Source: Phaeoceros laevis
Taxonomy: Eukaryota > Anthocerotophyta > Anthocerotopsida > Notothyladales
Assembly (NCBI GenBank): GCA_049999765.1
Contig: JBNGIQ010008867.1
Location: 39,357 to 86,332 of the forward strand
Length of the DNA stretch: 46,976 bases
Direction: 5' to 3'
Under the pieces are notes generated by a model that had not been told where the DNA came from, did no database searches, and saw nothing but the letters and a program-made list of their open reading frames with translations. Positions 1-10,437 of the stretch are shown here, piece after piece. Position numbers and translations under genes: made by a program. Every line of letters begins with the position of its first letter. Position 1 is the first letter of the stretch.

Positions 1-634
1 CTCAAAGATTGTCAAAAGAGGTCTGCTGGATGATGTAGTGGTGGGCACCTGCCTGGTGGACATGTATGCAAAATGTGGTTAACTGGAAGAAGCGCGCCAG
101 GTTTTTGACAGCATGGACACAAAGAATGTGGTGACATGGACATGGAATGCTCTGATTGCTGGGTATGGTACTTGTGATGAAGGTCGCAAGGCACTAGCTT
201 GTTTTGAAGAGATGTTAGTTGCCGGTGTTCATCCTGATGCTGTTACTTTTACTTGCCTTCTAGCAGCATGCAGTCATGAGGGTGTCGTCCACGAGGGTCG
301 CAAACTCTTGGATTCCATGGCTGAACAGCATGGCATCGAACCTACTATTGAGCATTACACCTGCATGATTGATCTTCTTGCGCGTGCTGGCCAATTAGAT
401 GAGGCAGAGAAGATGCTATCATCATGTGAAGGCCAAAGTAATGTGGTGGGCTTGACGTCTTTGTTGAATGCCTGCAAAAGTCACGGGGATATAGAGAGGG
501 CTGTGTGGTGTTTTGAAAGCATTGTTATGCTGGACCCTCAAATGGCGTCTGCCTATGTGCTCATGGCCAATGCCTGTAGAGAGCTGTTGCCAGGCTCAAG
601 TTGCCTGTTTGCAGGCATCAGCTTTGAGCCTTGA
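1..634 (+). pseudogene. PPR protein remnant (PLS class), truncated
   Basis: The reading frame starting at base 2 encodes pentatricopeptide repeats of the PLS class, with typical LVDMYAKCG, ARQVFDSM and GIEPTIEHYTCMIDLL motifs, so the parent bound organellar RNA. It is broken. An in-frame TAA at 80-82 sits where a KCGN-LEEAR-type stretch is expected, and a six-base duplication gives TWTW where the family has one TW. The E domain stops short after AYVLMANACRELL and runs into unrelated residues before the stop at 632-634, so no E+ or DYW domain follows. The left part lies outside the window. The best match inside the window is the intact DYW PPR gene at 23.6-26.5 kb, which has the same GI-PTIEHYTCM motif. 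A live short PPR gene starting at the ATG at 113 is possible but less likely. Confidence 0.7.
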
Positions 635-1248
635 ATCAAGACGTGTATACGGTATCCTACATGTATGTGGTCGTAGCTAGTTACAAGTGGTGCACAAGGC
701 CCTAGGTGAGGAAGGGAGGTGGGAGGCAGGCTTCTGTTAGCATCCCTCCCACTTACTCACAAGTGTGCTCTAGAAAGCGCATGAGAATTTGCAATTGGCG
801 ATGAATAGACTTGCCCTGTATCCACGACAGGCCGAAGATTTGCAAAAGGTGAATCCAAAACTAACCGATTTGGCTCATCTGGAACTCGTGTGTTGTCTTG
901 AAACCGGNNNNNNNNNNNNNNNNNNNNNNNNNNNNNNNNNNNNNNNNNNNNNNNNNNNNNNNNNNNNNNNNNNNNNNNNNNNNNNNNNNNNNNNNNNNNN
1001 NNNNNNNCTGTACAACATCGATAGGATCGCTCCAGACGGCCGTCTGCCCGTAGCACTCACTCGCCCTGGAAATCAAATACATCCATCCACTAATACGCTC
1101 TCGAAAGTGTTGAATGTCCTGCACAGGTATGCTGTGTGTAGAAAGGGATGCTCATCGTACTTGCTATAGCGCAGTCCCTGACTGGTGAAAATCAAGATTT
1201 CAAGAGAAGAGAGGCGGGGGGCCAGCCATAAAATTGTGAAGTCCATCC
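635..1248. other. intergenic stretch with assembly gap
   Basis: No coding exon can be supported here. The stretch includes a run of 100 N (908-1007), so an exon or promoter could be missing. A 20-bp purine-rich run at 706-725 is the only low-complexity feature seen. Confidence 0.6.
908..1007. other. assembly gap of 100 N
   Basis: Exactly 100 unknown bases, the usual placeholder for a scaffold gap of unknown size. Open frames that read across it are meaningless. Confidence 0.99.
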
Positions 1249-2527
1249 ATGGGCAAACGATGGTATCTCCGGGTCCGTCACTTGAGCTTGCGCTCAAAGT
1301 ACTCTTCAGATCCGCGCTGGCAGAGATTCAGCTCGTGGTTGCCCAGAGACTTGGTAGAATCGGTCCAGGAGGCACAGTACGACGAGTATCCCGAGCCCAG
1401 CAGCGCTGTAGGTGGAGCTGGTAGCCCAAGGACGGCCCGCTCCAGATCTGCCTCGCCTGTGTTCAGGTTGAGTTCGGAGCGGCAGGTCCTGGAGGAGGGA
1501 GGTAGCCTAAGGCCTGTCCACAGGAGCGGCAGGAGGGAGGTGCCCACGGCTGCAGGAACGGTGGTGAGAGTGTCCAGCAGGGCCAACCCCGAGTACCAGC
1601 TTTCCGTGAGGAACCGGGAAGTGGTGCTATGCCCCAGGCAATCCTGGGACGACCGGCAGGCAAGCAATTGCAATTGCAATTGCAAGCAAGCATTGCCAAG
1701 CTTTTAAATTAGCTTTCCAAGGGAATTCAGTCTTCTTTCAATTTGATCATGAGATGGTGACCTTGGAACTGGTCTGGACACTGCCTGCAGACCTGTAGCT
1801 TGCTGATTGCCCTCCAGGGGCAATCTTGAAAAGGCTTACAATTTTGTTTCACAACTGGTCTTGTAAGTTGGTGCAAGCAAGCTTCCAAAAATTTGCATGC
1901 TCATATTCATGAATTGGTAATAAATTTATATGTGCAGGTGTGGATTCGCGACAATTCGTGCTGGGGCGCCCCTGTGCAAGACGAGGGCGGACATCCCGCG
2001 TTTGCCCTCATCAACAAGGCCACCGGGCTGGCCCTGCAGCACGCCAGCCCTGATGAGGGACACCAGGTCAGACACTCCTGAGAACTTTCAGCCTTGAAAT
2101 CATCCATCGCTGGCCAATTCTTGAAAATCAATCTTTCAACATGTTCGCTGTTGTATTTAACCCCTGCCTGGAGGGTGTCTCTACAGGTCTGTAGTAGACA
2201 GACAATTGTAATAAGTTTTGATAATAAATTAGGCAGCTGGCTCAACAGAAGAATGGTTCATCATCTAGATCGACCCGTTATCGACAGGTGAGGTTGAAGG
2301 AGTACAGCGCTACTGAAGCGGATGCGAGCCTGCTGTGGACGGAGGGTAAGGAGATTCGCGGCTCGGGCTACAGGGCGGTGCGCCATGCCAACGATGTGAG
2401 CCTCAACCTGGATGCGTGGAAGGCGGTCCCCCACTACGGCGGAGTCCGCGATGGCAACCCCGTCGTGGTGTTCAAGTGGAACAAGGGTTGGAACCAGCAG
2501 TGGAACATCCACCCCGTCCCTCATTAG
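1249..2527 (+). CDS. EUL-domain lectin, copy 1 (three exons)
   Basis: Euonymus-lectin (EUL) family carbohydrate-binding protein, usually nucleocytoplasmic and often stress-responsive. Model: 1249-1659, 1938-2066 and 2288-2527, all phase 0, 259 residues. The domain starts near residue 100 (SSRANPEYQLSVRNREVV) and continues through VWIRD, HPAFALINKATGLALQH, ASLLWTEG, GYRAVRHAND, SLNLDAW and FKWNKGWNQQW to a stop directly after the domain. The first intron would begin with GC (CAG|GCAAGC) instead of GT; the second (2067-2287) interrupts the domain at a position that is unbroken in copy 2. The start codon is uncertain: residues 1-95 have no similarity to copy 2 and are low-complexity, so the true first exon could differ. 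The 100-N gap lies just upstream. Sugar specificity cannot be read from sequence alone. Confidence 0.8.
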
Positions 2528-3114
2528 ATGATGATGGCTACTACGTAGCTAACCCTTGCACGCCACCTTCACCGGCAACAGTCCAGGTGCATTCAATCAG
2601 TAGCAGCATGTACAGCAGATAGCAGTAGGCAGATGGAGGCCCTGATGACACAAGTCGGTGACTGACTGGTCAGCCAGTGCTATCCAAGTCGGTCCATCTA
2701 ACGACTGGTACGATTTGCCACATCGATAGAGAGAGCGGGCCCTTAACTCATGCATTATTGTACAAGGCTTTCCTGACAAATGGCCGTTTCTGAGCGGAGC
2801 TGACTTGATAATGACATTTCTTAGAGGCATATGCGCTCCCGCATTGCACGCTGCCACTTGGACACCGCCACTTGGACACCGCCACCAGGCGGTCTGCCAC
2901 TTTGTACCTCCAGGGAACCGCCGAGGCCGGGCCAGGCATGCTTTTAAGCTGGGAGCTCAGCCCCTCCGAATCATCCTTCCTCCTCCTTCCCAATTCCTCC
3001 TCTGCATCGCATTTTCTCTTCTCTCGGAGAGCGCAAGGTTCCTTCCTTCCTTCCTTTGAAGCATCCGAGGGAGGTTCGGTGAGCAGCAGCAAGCAAGCAA
3101 GCCAGCCAGCCAGC
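2528..3114. other. spacer between lectin genes; promoter and leader of copy 2
   Basis: No gene seen. The last 90 bases before the copy 2 ATG are a low-complexity leader with CCTT repeats (near 3040-3056) followed by AAGC and CAGC repeats, typical of a plant 5' UTR. A 15-bp direct repeat of CCACTTGGACACCGC-type sequence lies near 2854-2883. Confidence 0.5.
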
Positions 3115-3958
3115 ATGTCTGGGCTGTTCCACCACGGGCAGGCGGAGGAGGGGCAGCAAAAGAAGGGATGGTTCGGGGGCGGCGGATCCTCCTCCTCTTC
3201 CGATGAGGAGAAGGAAGGCGGCCACCGCCACACCGCGGCTGGCGCTGAGGGCGGCCGCCGCAGGCTGGGCCGCGCCTCCAAGAAGGCTGTCAAGCTCGTC
3301 TCCAAGGCCAACACAAACTACAGCGTCACCGTGAAGAACGACCAGGCGGTGCTGTCCCCGGACAACGCCAACGCCGACGAAAGACAGGTGCCCACAACTC
3401 ACTCCTCACATCGACACTGGTCCCCGGAGGTCTTCTCGTTTACAAGTGCCAATGTTCTTGAAATGCTTTGCTTGTGTCTGTGGAGAGAAAGGAAAGCAGC
3501 GCTCGGTGTCCAGAAGCTTGCCCCAGTTTGGCAGGCGCCTCAGGGTTTCAGAGCCTTCCGACCTGACAAGAGCCCGTGGGTGTGTGAACAAATTGGTGCA
3601 GGTGTGGATCAGGGACGAGTCGTGGGGGAACAAGGTGCAGGACGACGGAGGCAACCCCGCGTTCGCGCTGGTGAACAAGGCCACCGGGCTGGCGCTGCAG
3701 CACGCGCGGCACGAGGGGGAGCCCGTCAGGCTGGCCCCCTACGACCCGGACACCCTGGACGACAGCCTGCTGTGGACGGTGAGCGAGGACTTGGGTGACG
3801 GTTTCAGGGCGGTGCGCAAGGCCAGCGACACCTCGCTCAACCTGGACGCATGGAAGGCTGACCCCGACAGCGGTGGCGTGCACGACGGTACAATCCTCAC
3901 GCTCTACAAGTGGAACAAGGGCCCCAACCAGCTCTGGAAATTCGACATCCTCTACTAG
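3115..3958 (+). CDS. EUL-domain lectin, copy 2 (two exons)
   Basis: Tandem paralogue of the preceding lectin. Model: 3115-3387 and 3602-3958, phase 0, 209 residues. The N-terminal 65 residues are disordered, with Gly-, Ser- and acidic-rich runs (GGGGSSSSSDEEKE) and then a basic GGRRRLGRASKKAVK segment. The EUL domain follows: KANTNYSVTVKNDQAVLSP, VWIRDESWG, NPAFALVNKATGLALQH, DDSLLWTVSEDLGDGFRAV, SLNLDAWKADPDSGGVHDG and LYKWNKGPNQLWKF at the C terminus. All hallmark Trp and Gly positions of the family are present and the frame is clean, so this looks functional. It belongs to the single-domain EULS-type architecture. The second exon is uninterrupted where copy 1 has an intron, so one of the pair has gained or lost it. 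Confidence 0.92.
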
Positions 3959-4739
3959 ACTGCTTTCAAATCAACTTTCAAGAAGGCGGCCAGAGTCCTC
4001 AAGATCTCATCTCATGGATAGATCTCCACAAAGTTTACCGGATGTATTCTCACAAGGCTTGCCTGTGGAACTCGTGTATGTAGAGGAGCAGCAGGCCTGT
4101 CTCATTTTGAACCTTTCATCTCTACTACTCAGTGTGTGTAAATAAACAGCTTGGTGAGCTCGCAGTGCGACCTTTTGTTTCATAAATCTGCATCTTCTCC
4201 TGTTGTTCCCTCGGTCGGAACATACATTCTTCATTCGAGATCCTCAAAATTTCCACTGACCAGTCGGGAAAGCTAGCAATTGAGTGTAGTACCTTCTGTA
4301 AGATCGAACAGCCTGCATTTTCGCTTGCTGGTGCTTCTTACCGACTTTTCTAGAGCTGACTCAAACAGTCGTCCGGAGGCCCACCAAGCCTGCATTCAGG
4401 CAATTCCTAGATTGGATGTTGTTACGGCATACTACTTCGACGGCTCACAATTCAGAAATAGGATGGTTCTAGGTTTTGTCAGTACAGCCTTGAAGCCATT
4501 GAATCCATCTGCAACATGACAGAATGCATAAAAAAATAGTGTGGATATTTTCTGGTGTCGTTAAGCCTCGAACTGGTGCATGAACCTTGGAAAGAGCTAG
4601 AGACGAGACTGCTAGCCAAAAGCAATTGAGAGTCCTGATAGCCCTTTCGAAAGTGCTAGGCTTCTGTTCTGGTGCATGAACATTGAAAAGCGCTGAACTA
4701 GTACTCTACCACGTTGTGCTAGCAATACCGAAAAACTTA
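3959..4739. other. intergenic DNA
   Basis: Contains the 3' UTR of the lectin (an AATAAA-type signal near 4141) and no supported gene. Two imperfect copies of a roughly 28-bp sequence with a CTGGTGCATGAAC core occur at about 4571-4598 and 4670-4697. The C-terminal exon expected for the HSP70-like pseudogene to the right is not recognisable here. Confidence 0.5.
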
Positions 4740-6000
4740 CCCGCTGTGTTTCCTAGAAATTACGCCACTGGTGGAGGCTATGCCCGTCAAAACAGCACCA
4801 TGATATCGCGGCAACACCTGGCTCTGGAGGTTTGATGACCTGCAGAACCTTGTGACGGAAGTCGATGTAATCCTCTTCATCAAGTAGGGCGAGGCAGAAA
4901 AGCCACTAGCGACTATCAGCACTTTGATACGCTCTGTCAGCTGTGCTTCAATAAGACGGATAAGTTTATGCTACAACAAGTTCAAAGATCTCCTTCATGT
5001 CCTCTGCCTTCAGAATCAAGCAGGTGTAGTCTTTCTCCTCCTGATTGTGGCTTTGCTTGTAGTCCTCCCATGAGCGACTCAGTAGTGCCTCCTTCTCCAT
5101 CAAGTGCTTTCATTCTCTGCTATTCCGATTGCAGAAGGACCCCATGTACTGTAGCCACTTGCCTTCACGAAATCCTATAAGCATCCAATCCCCCGGCACA
5201 AGAACTGGCAGAAATTCATATCCACGTGCACATACGTGCCACCACAGAGGGCCCCAGAACTAGCTCGCACTTCCCTCACTTTCAGCTGACCATGAGAACC
5301 GTCACTGGCCGTGGCGTGCAGTGTGCACCACTATATCATGCTCAGTTGTGCCTGCAAATGTACGTCCCAAAGTACATCAGAAAGTTCCATTGACTGCATA
5401 CACCTCCGGGAACACCTATCACACAGTTGCAGGAGCGGAGAGCTTGTTTTTGTGTCATCTTCCTTTCATACCTCCTCCAATGTATGCCATAAGGAACTGG
5501 TAGTTAAGCTTCAGATCAAGGTGCTTGGCTTTTTCCAACAGTGCAGCTTCAGGCTCCAGGACTAGATATCACAAGCGGGTGCGAACTAGGCACAACGCCT
5601 CTGGGGGTCAAGGGCCCGGACACCATGCCAGCCTTTTGCGCGCAAAATTTTCTCCTCTGCTTGGCGGAATCGTCCCAAATGGCTGGGACAGCTGCACCTG
5701 ATGACATTTAGAAGTAGGGTGAACCAGACATCCAGCTCGCTTCCTCGGCAACAATCTATAGGATTTCAAGAAGAATTGCAACTCACATCCTTGGGAGTTG
5801 GTTGGTCCGCGAGCATCCTCTGCTGGTGCTCCAAGACGAAGAAGGAGATCTTACAAGAGGTAGCGATGGTCCTAAATGCACCTGCTCCTCAGCGGTAAGG
5901 GGCCCAACCATACTCCCGCGGACATTGCCCTCCCCCGCCAGATGCAGCTTGAGTCTCCAAATGTGGAAGCCCATATCTGAGAGCTCAGTCACAGCCTAGG
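4740..6000 (-). pseudogene. HSP70-like (HSPA12-type) pseudogene A
   Basis: Degenerate copy of the HSP70-like family found at 6.5, 10.9 and 14.3 kb. Read on the minus strand, pieces appear in the right order in different frames: GFHIWRLKLHLAGEGNVRG and GPLTAEE near 5960-5885, a match to the end of exon 1 with a conserved KD|GTGAGT splice site near 5785, [12 protein letters not shown] near 5690, a DIVVHTA stretch near 5320, and the adenosine-loop region VASGFSASPYLMKRITST near 4915 to 4850. Stops and shifts separate the pieces, the ATP-binding N terminus (DFGTT) is missing, and the C-terminal exon is absent. The family are divergent actin-fold ATPases. This copy cannot make a full protein. Confidence 0.8.
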
Positions 6001-6519
6001 GACATGGCTGCTGCCTGCCGCCTAACGCACAATAAAGCTGCCAGCCCTCACCAACTCCGAGCCTCAGCCGGGAAACCAATGTTCGTATCTGTGTGCGGCA
6101 AGTGCAGAAACTGTCCAAATGTCACGAGAAAGACAAAAGAGAAGCCATGTCATCAGGAGAGAAGCACATAGCACATTCCGGCATCATTCCGCCGTCTCCA
6201 GAAATAGAGAAGCATTTACTACAGCCCGCGTTTAGGCAGTGGTGAAATCCCGAGCCTGGCTTGGGAATGCGGTGTTGCAGTGGTAAAATCCCGAGCCTGC
6301 CTTGGGAATGAGGTGTTGCGGCGGTTCTTTCGGACAAGAACCGATCTAAATGCCTCATTGTGCAATCATAGGGCTATGACGAGCGAAAAACAACTTTCCC
6401 GCTCTCCCCCGGGCCTGCTGCTGCCAAACCGCTGAGGAGCTCCTTAGAAGAATTACCGGTTGTCGACGGCTTCCGTCGTTCCATGCAATTGGTGAGCAAG
6501 GTTGCGCTGGGTGGCAGCT
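6001..6519. other. intergenic DNA between divergent HSP70-like pseudogenes
   Basis: No coding exon seen. The stretch separates a minus-strand and a plus-strand copy of the same family and holds a two-unit 41-bp tandem repeat, listed separately. Confidence 0.5.
6245..6319. repeat. 41-bp direct tandem repeat, two units
   Basis: A 34-base block starting AAATCCCGAGCCTG at 6245 recurs at 6286 with two substitutions, giving a 41-bp period. Only two units are present. No protein or RNA feature explains it; probably a local slippage duplication. Confidence 0.75.
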
Positions 6520-8289
6520 ATGACCGTGGCAATTCGAGATGCGAGAGTGGTTGTAGGCTTAGATTTTGGAACACCTTCTCCGGATTTGCCTAGGCGCACA
6601 AGACCTCACCGGACGATGTCTACAAGTTCTACGAGTGGCCGGACACCACCAAGGGAGGCGGAAGGCCCTACTGCAAGACGGAAACGAGCCTCTACTATGT
6701 CCCCGCGGAGGAGGGCGCCTCGGATCGCTACCAGCTCAAAGCGTGGGGCTGGACGGCCCTGGTAAGCCACACAGAACAAGCAGCCAGAGCTCGTCGGCAG
6801 CTGCAGCGCTGCTCAATTCCAGCTGCGGGTGTAGGCTTCTACATCAGCAAGTTCAAGTTGCACTTGGCAGGAGAGGAAAACGTGCGCGGGAGCAAGGTTG
6901 GGCCGCTTACAGCTGAGGAACTACCCCCGGGACTCACGGCAGACAGATGCATCACGGACTACTTGTCCAAAATTTCCTCCTTTGTCTTTGAGCAGCTGAA
7001 GAGAAAGTTTGGGGACCAACAGGACAGAGGTAAGTTCCAATGGCGCATTGCTGCATTTTGTCTTCGTGGGATAGTTCAAGCTGTTGATTACAAGGTCCCT
7101 GAGGACATTTCCATGAATGGGCGCCCACACCCATGGCAGGTCCAGTGGTGCTTGACAGTCCCAGCGATTTGGGACAATTCGGCCAAGCAGAGGATGAAAG
7201 TATGCGCAGAGAAGGCTGGCATGGTGTGTGGGACCTGCACCCCCAAGAACTCAGTGCCAAGCGCGCATCCTCTTTTGATTGTCTTGGAGCCGGAGGCAGC
7301 TTCCCTTTACTGTTTGGAAAAAGCCAAGCACCTCAATCTGATGCTCAACGACCAGTTCCTAATTGCAGATATTGGAGGAGGTATCATCAATGATTTGCTA
7401 TCGTGTCAAGGTTTGGTGGTCGTCGTCTGGGGCTTTGAACTGGAACTGTCTGATCCCGAGGATGCTTGCAGGTACAGTTGATATCGTTGTGCACGCCAAA
7501 GCCACTGACGGTGCCCAGCTGAAAGTAAGAGAGGTGGAAGCTAGCTCGGGGGCTCTTTGTGGTGGCACTTATGTGGATATGAACTTCTACAAGTTTTTGT
7601 GCAAGGAAATTGGATGCTTTGACAATATTGTCAAGGCAAATGGCTCTATATGGTTGAGTCTGCAAAGCCGGTGGCAGACTATCAAAAGCTCATTTGATGG
7701 CGAGACGGACATTGTCCATGATCTGGATCTAGCTTCCAAACTTGTCCGTGAATGGGAAGCTTATGAAGAAAGCCAGGATAGGGAGCCCAGAGCCACGGGC
7801 TACGAAGACTTGTCATTGACAGCTGACGATATCAAGGACATCTTCGAGCCTGTACTAGCCGAGATTATCCGGCTCATTGAGGCAAAGCTGACAGACAAGG
7901 TCAAAGTCTTGATGGTGGTTGGTGGCTTTTCTGCTTCTCCTCACCTGATGTCCAGGATCACAAGCACTTTCCGCCACAGGGTCCAGCAGATCATTAACCC
8001 TCCTGAACCCGGCTGTGCAATTTGTCATGGTGCTGTTTTGATGGGCATTGCCTCCACTAGTTCCATCGTTTCCAGGATTTCCAGGAAAACATATGGTTGT
8101 GCTGTAGCGCGGATATACAACAGGATGACTGATTCCGTGAAGAGGCTAAAAATGGTAGATGGACAAGCCTTCTGCAATGACGTATTCCACGTGTTTGTGC
8201 ACAAGGGCTCGGAGGTGGGAATAGACAAATGCTTGAGCCGAACGTATTTGAGCCCAGTTGGTTTTACGACTCTTCACTCCAACCTTTAA
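6520..8289 (+). pseudogene. HSP70-like (HSPA12-type) pseudogene B
   Basis: Exons 6520-7029, 7140-7380 and 7472-8289 match the copy at 14.3-16.3 kb. Family motifs are clear: the phosphate-1 loop region [65 protein letters not shown], and [15 protein letters not shown] near the adenosine site. Disablements: one base is lost after DFGT (near 6571), shifting the frame, and in the restored frame a TAG at 6591-6593 replaces a Tyr codon. The C terminus stops at LHSNL, about 75 residues before the end of the 14.3-kb copy. Exon 3 from 7472 onward is still one long open frame, so decay is recent or a shorter transcript exists. Expression cannot be judged from the sequence. Confidence 0.82.
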
Positions 8290-8489
8290 GCCCTCAGTTA
8301 TCAAGTTGGAGGCATCAGGAACGACCAACCTGTTCAAAAGGTCATTATGCCGGGACAGAAAAAAATGTACTGCAATGCACAGGGCAGAGCACAATGTCTT
8401 ACTAGCTTCTACTAAGACTGATCCAAAGGCACCACTACGGGAAGCGTTTCTACAGCCCTGGTGTCTCAAAAGTTCACCCGTTGAGCCGT

Positions 8490-8672
8490 AACTTCTATAG
8501 CTGACCTGCCGAAGTACATGGACAGAAGGACCTTACGATCCTTCTCCATCACCATTGCATCACTGATGTCCATCGTAAAAGTGCCCTCACATATCGCTCC
8601 TTCTGTAACATACTCGGGGGTCACGTCCCCACTGTAACTGTAAATTCTGAACTCGATGCCTCGCTGGCCATA
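8490..8672 (-). pseudogene. isolated C-terminal fragment of an HSP70-like gene
   Basis: On the minus strand about 60 codons match the C-terminal segment of the HSP70-like gene at 14.3 kb: GIEFRIYSYSGDVTPEYVTE, CEGTFTMDI and LLSMYFGRSAIEV align with [28 protein letters not shown] and [13 protein letters not shown]. It lies 0.2 kb from the truncated end of plus-strand copy B but in the opposite orientation, so it is either an inverted tail of that copy or the last exon of the truncated minus-strand copy at 10.9-11.8 kb, cut off by the GIL1-like gene. No start or splice context is evident. Confidence 0.8.
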
Positions 8673-8771
8673 GCATGGAGGCGAAGGGCCACAGGCTCAT
8701 GACAGCGAAATTCCATGTATGGGCTCTGTTTCTAAGCAGATGATTCTTGCTGAGCACTGGTGTTTTAGAAC

Positions 8772-10437
8772 TCAGCCCTGGTGCACATAAACTTGAGCTC
8801 GAACCACAGACCCAGCAATTCGAAAGCCAGGTACAACCATGAATGCCACCTTAGGCACCTCAGGTGCGTCCAGCTCATCATCTCGCACTGTCACCTTTTC
8901 CATGTAGGCTGGATCGAAGTGCATGCCGCTCTTCAGCTGCAGGGAACGATAGAGGATGAATACCAGATCTGCTACAGGTTACGTCTATTACAGAAGATAC
9001 TCATGATGCCATTGTGAAAGACTGAGAATAGTGGGCATGGTGGGAGAATTCTACCTTGACGAGTGAGCAAGGTTCCTTAAAGGAGCAAACCAGGAGATGA
9101 GAAAGCCAGACAGAGGTTAACAAAGGGAGCAGCTGCTTGCTCAGATTGATGTCTTCCTCACCACCTGATGATGGCTGGCTCCAGAACCCGCCTAGCCCCG
9201 ACTCCATCAACTCCCCCACCTTCCAGTGGCAAAAAATTAAGAACCTGACTAGGCCACAAGCACAATCTCCTCCCACATGTGGACAGCTTCTCGGACATGC
9301 CACCAAATGGACGGGCAATGGGTACTCATCCTCCCACTCGGACCTGAATCTGCTCATGGATGAAGCCAGCGCTTTGACGAGCTCTGGATCATCGCCCCTC
9401 ATTGAGCTAAGCTGCTTGTGCTGTGCGAAGTTGTCAGCCCGCATCTTCTCCCAGTCCAGTTCCGGGTGCAAACAGTCCTTGAAGTTATAGTCCTCGGCCT
9501 CGAAACCCGAAAAGAGAATTTCGGAGACATATGTCTGGTAACAGAACTTGACATCCGAATCTCTGGCAAGGGTAGTGTCAGAGATGTCCAGGATTTCGTT
9601 GACCAGCAGTTTCTGCTTATCCTTCAGCTGGTTGCCCTTGCCATACATCAGAGCCTTGATGAAGCTAGCAAGTGCTTGCTTGATCCTGTCGGCTGCCAAT
9701 TGGACGTCGCTGGGGGTGGCAGCAGAATCGAGGTAAGAGCCAGACGCGGCTTGCGCAGTCCACCGCGTCTCCAGCTGCCCTATCTGTGCCCGAAGACTGC
9801 TCACCTCCTGCTCAAGGGCATCGCGTTCAGTTCGGAGCCGCGAAGCCTGAGACCAAGTTCCTTCAAGCCCGCGCTGCAGCACGGCGTACTTGTGGTCGCT
9901 ATCCCGCTGCGCAGTTGCCATGCTCTCCAGACACTCTGCCTTAAGAGCCTCCACCTGCCGCTCGTGCAACCGTTTAGCTTCCTGAAGCCCTTCTTGCCGC
10001 TCCGCCAATGCGGCAATGAGTGCCTGAGTCTCTCCCTGGAGCGTCTCCTTTTCTAATTCCAGATCCTTGATTTGTAACATCCTGCTTTCACACTCTTCTC
10101 CGTATTCCTTCACCAATTTCCGGAGCCTGCCGTTTTCTTCCTCCTCATACGGTCTCTCGTCCTCTTCCTGAACCTTCTCCTGCCCCAATTCCAGCCTGGT
10201 TTGCGATTTCCGCCTTTCATCCACTTCTGCAGCACCAGTGACGGAGAGTTTTGCATCTGGGGCTTTGCGCTTGCAGCCTATGAGCTGACCATCAATCCGT
10301 GAGGTCTCCGGTGTAGCTTCCCCAATCTCCACTCCAGTTATCCCACTCGGTGTGCCCGTCACGGCTACCTGCTTCTCATCCATGCTGTACTCGCTGAGGA
10401 GTCTGTTCAACCAATTCGCGCTCGATAGGATGCTCAT
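8772..10437 (-). CDS. GIL1/IRKI-like coiled-coil protein (DUF641 family)
   Basis: Model on the minus strand: 10437-9344, 9244-9055 and 8936-8772, 482 residues, frame closed at all junctions. Residues 1-75 are low-complexity, about 75-235 form a long coiled coil rich in E, L, R and Q, and the C-terminal half carries the conserved domain of GRAVITROPIC IN THE LIGHT 1 and IRK-interacting proteins: SDVKFCYQTYVSEILFSGFE, PELDWEKM, FLIFCHWKVGELMES, SVWLSHLL, FDPAYMEKV and the terminal VAFMVVPGFRIAGSVVRAQVYV. Arabidopsis GIL1 acts in light control of gravitropism and IRKI binds the receptor kinase IRK; this protein's role is inferred only by family. The 99-nt first intron (9245-9343) has no stop and a length divisible by three, so unspliced RNA would encode 33 extra residues. 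The domain tail matches the paralogue at 12.4-13.8 kb, including the last intron position. Confidence 0.85.

Noticed and set aside
1278-1685. A 135-codon open frame on the minus strand over lectin exon 1
   Set aside because: The plus strand encodes the recognisable EUL domain start here, and the minus-strand product has no family motif. It is a shadow frame.
4571-4697. Two imperfect copies of a CTGGTGCATGAAC-containing sequence
   Set aside because: Only two diverged units about 100 bases apart, with no array structure or conserved spacing; not a CRISPR array or satellite.
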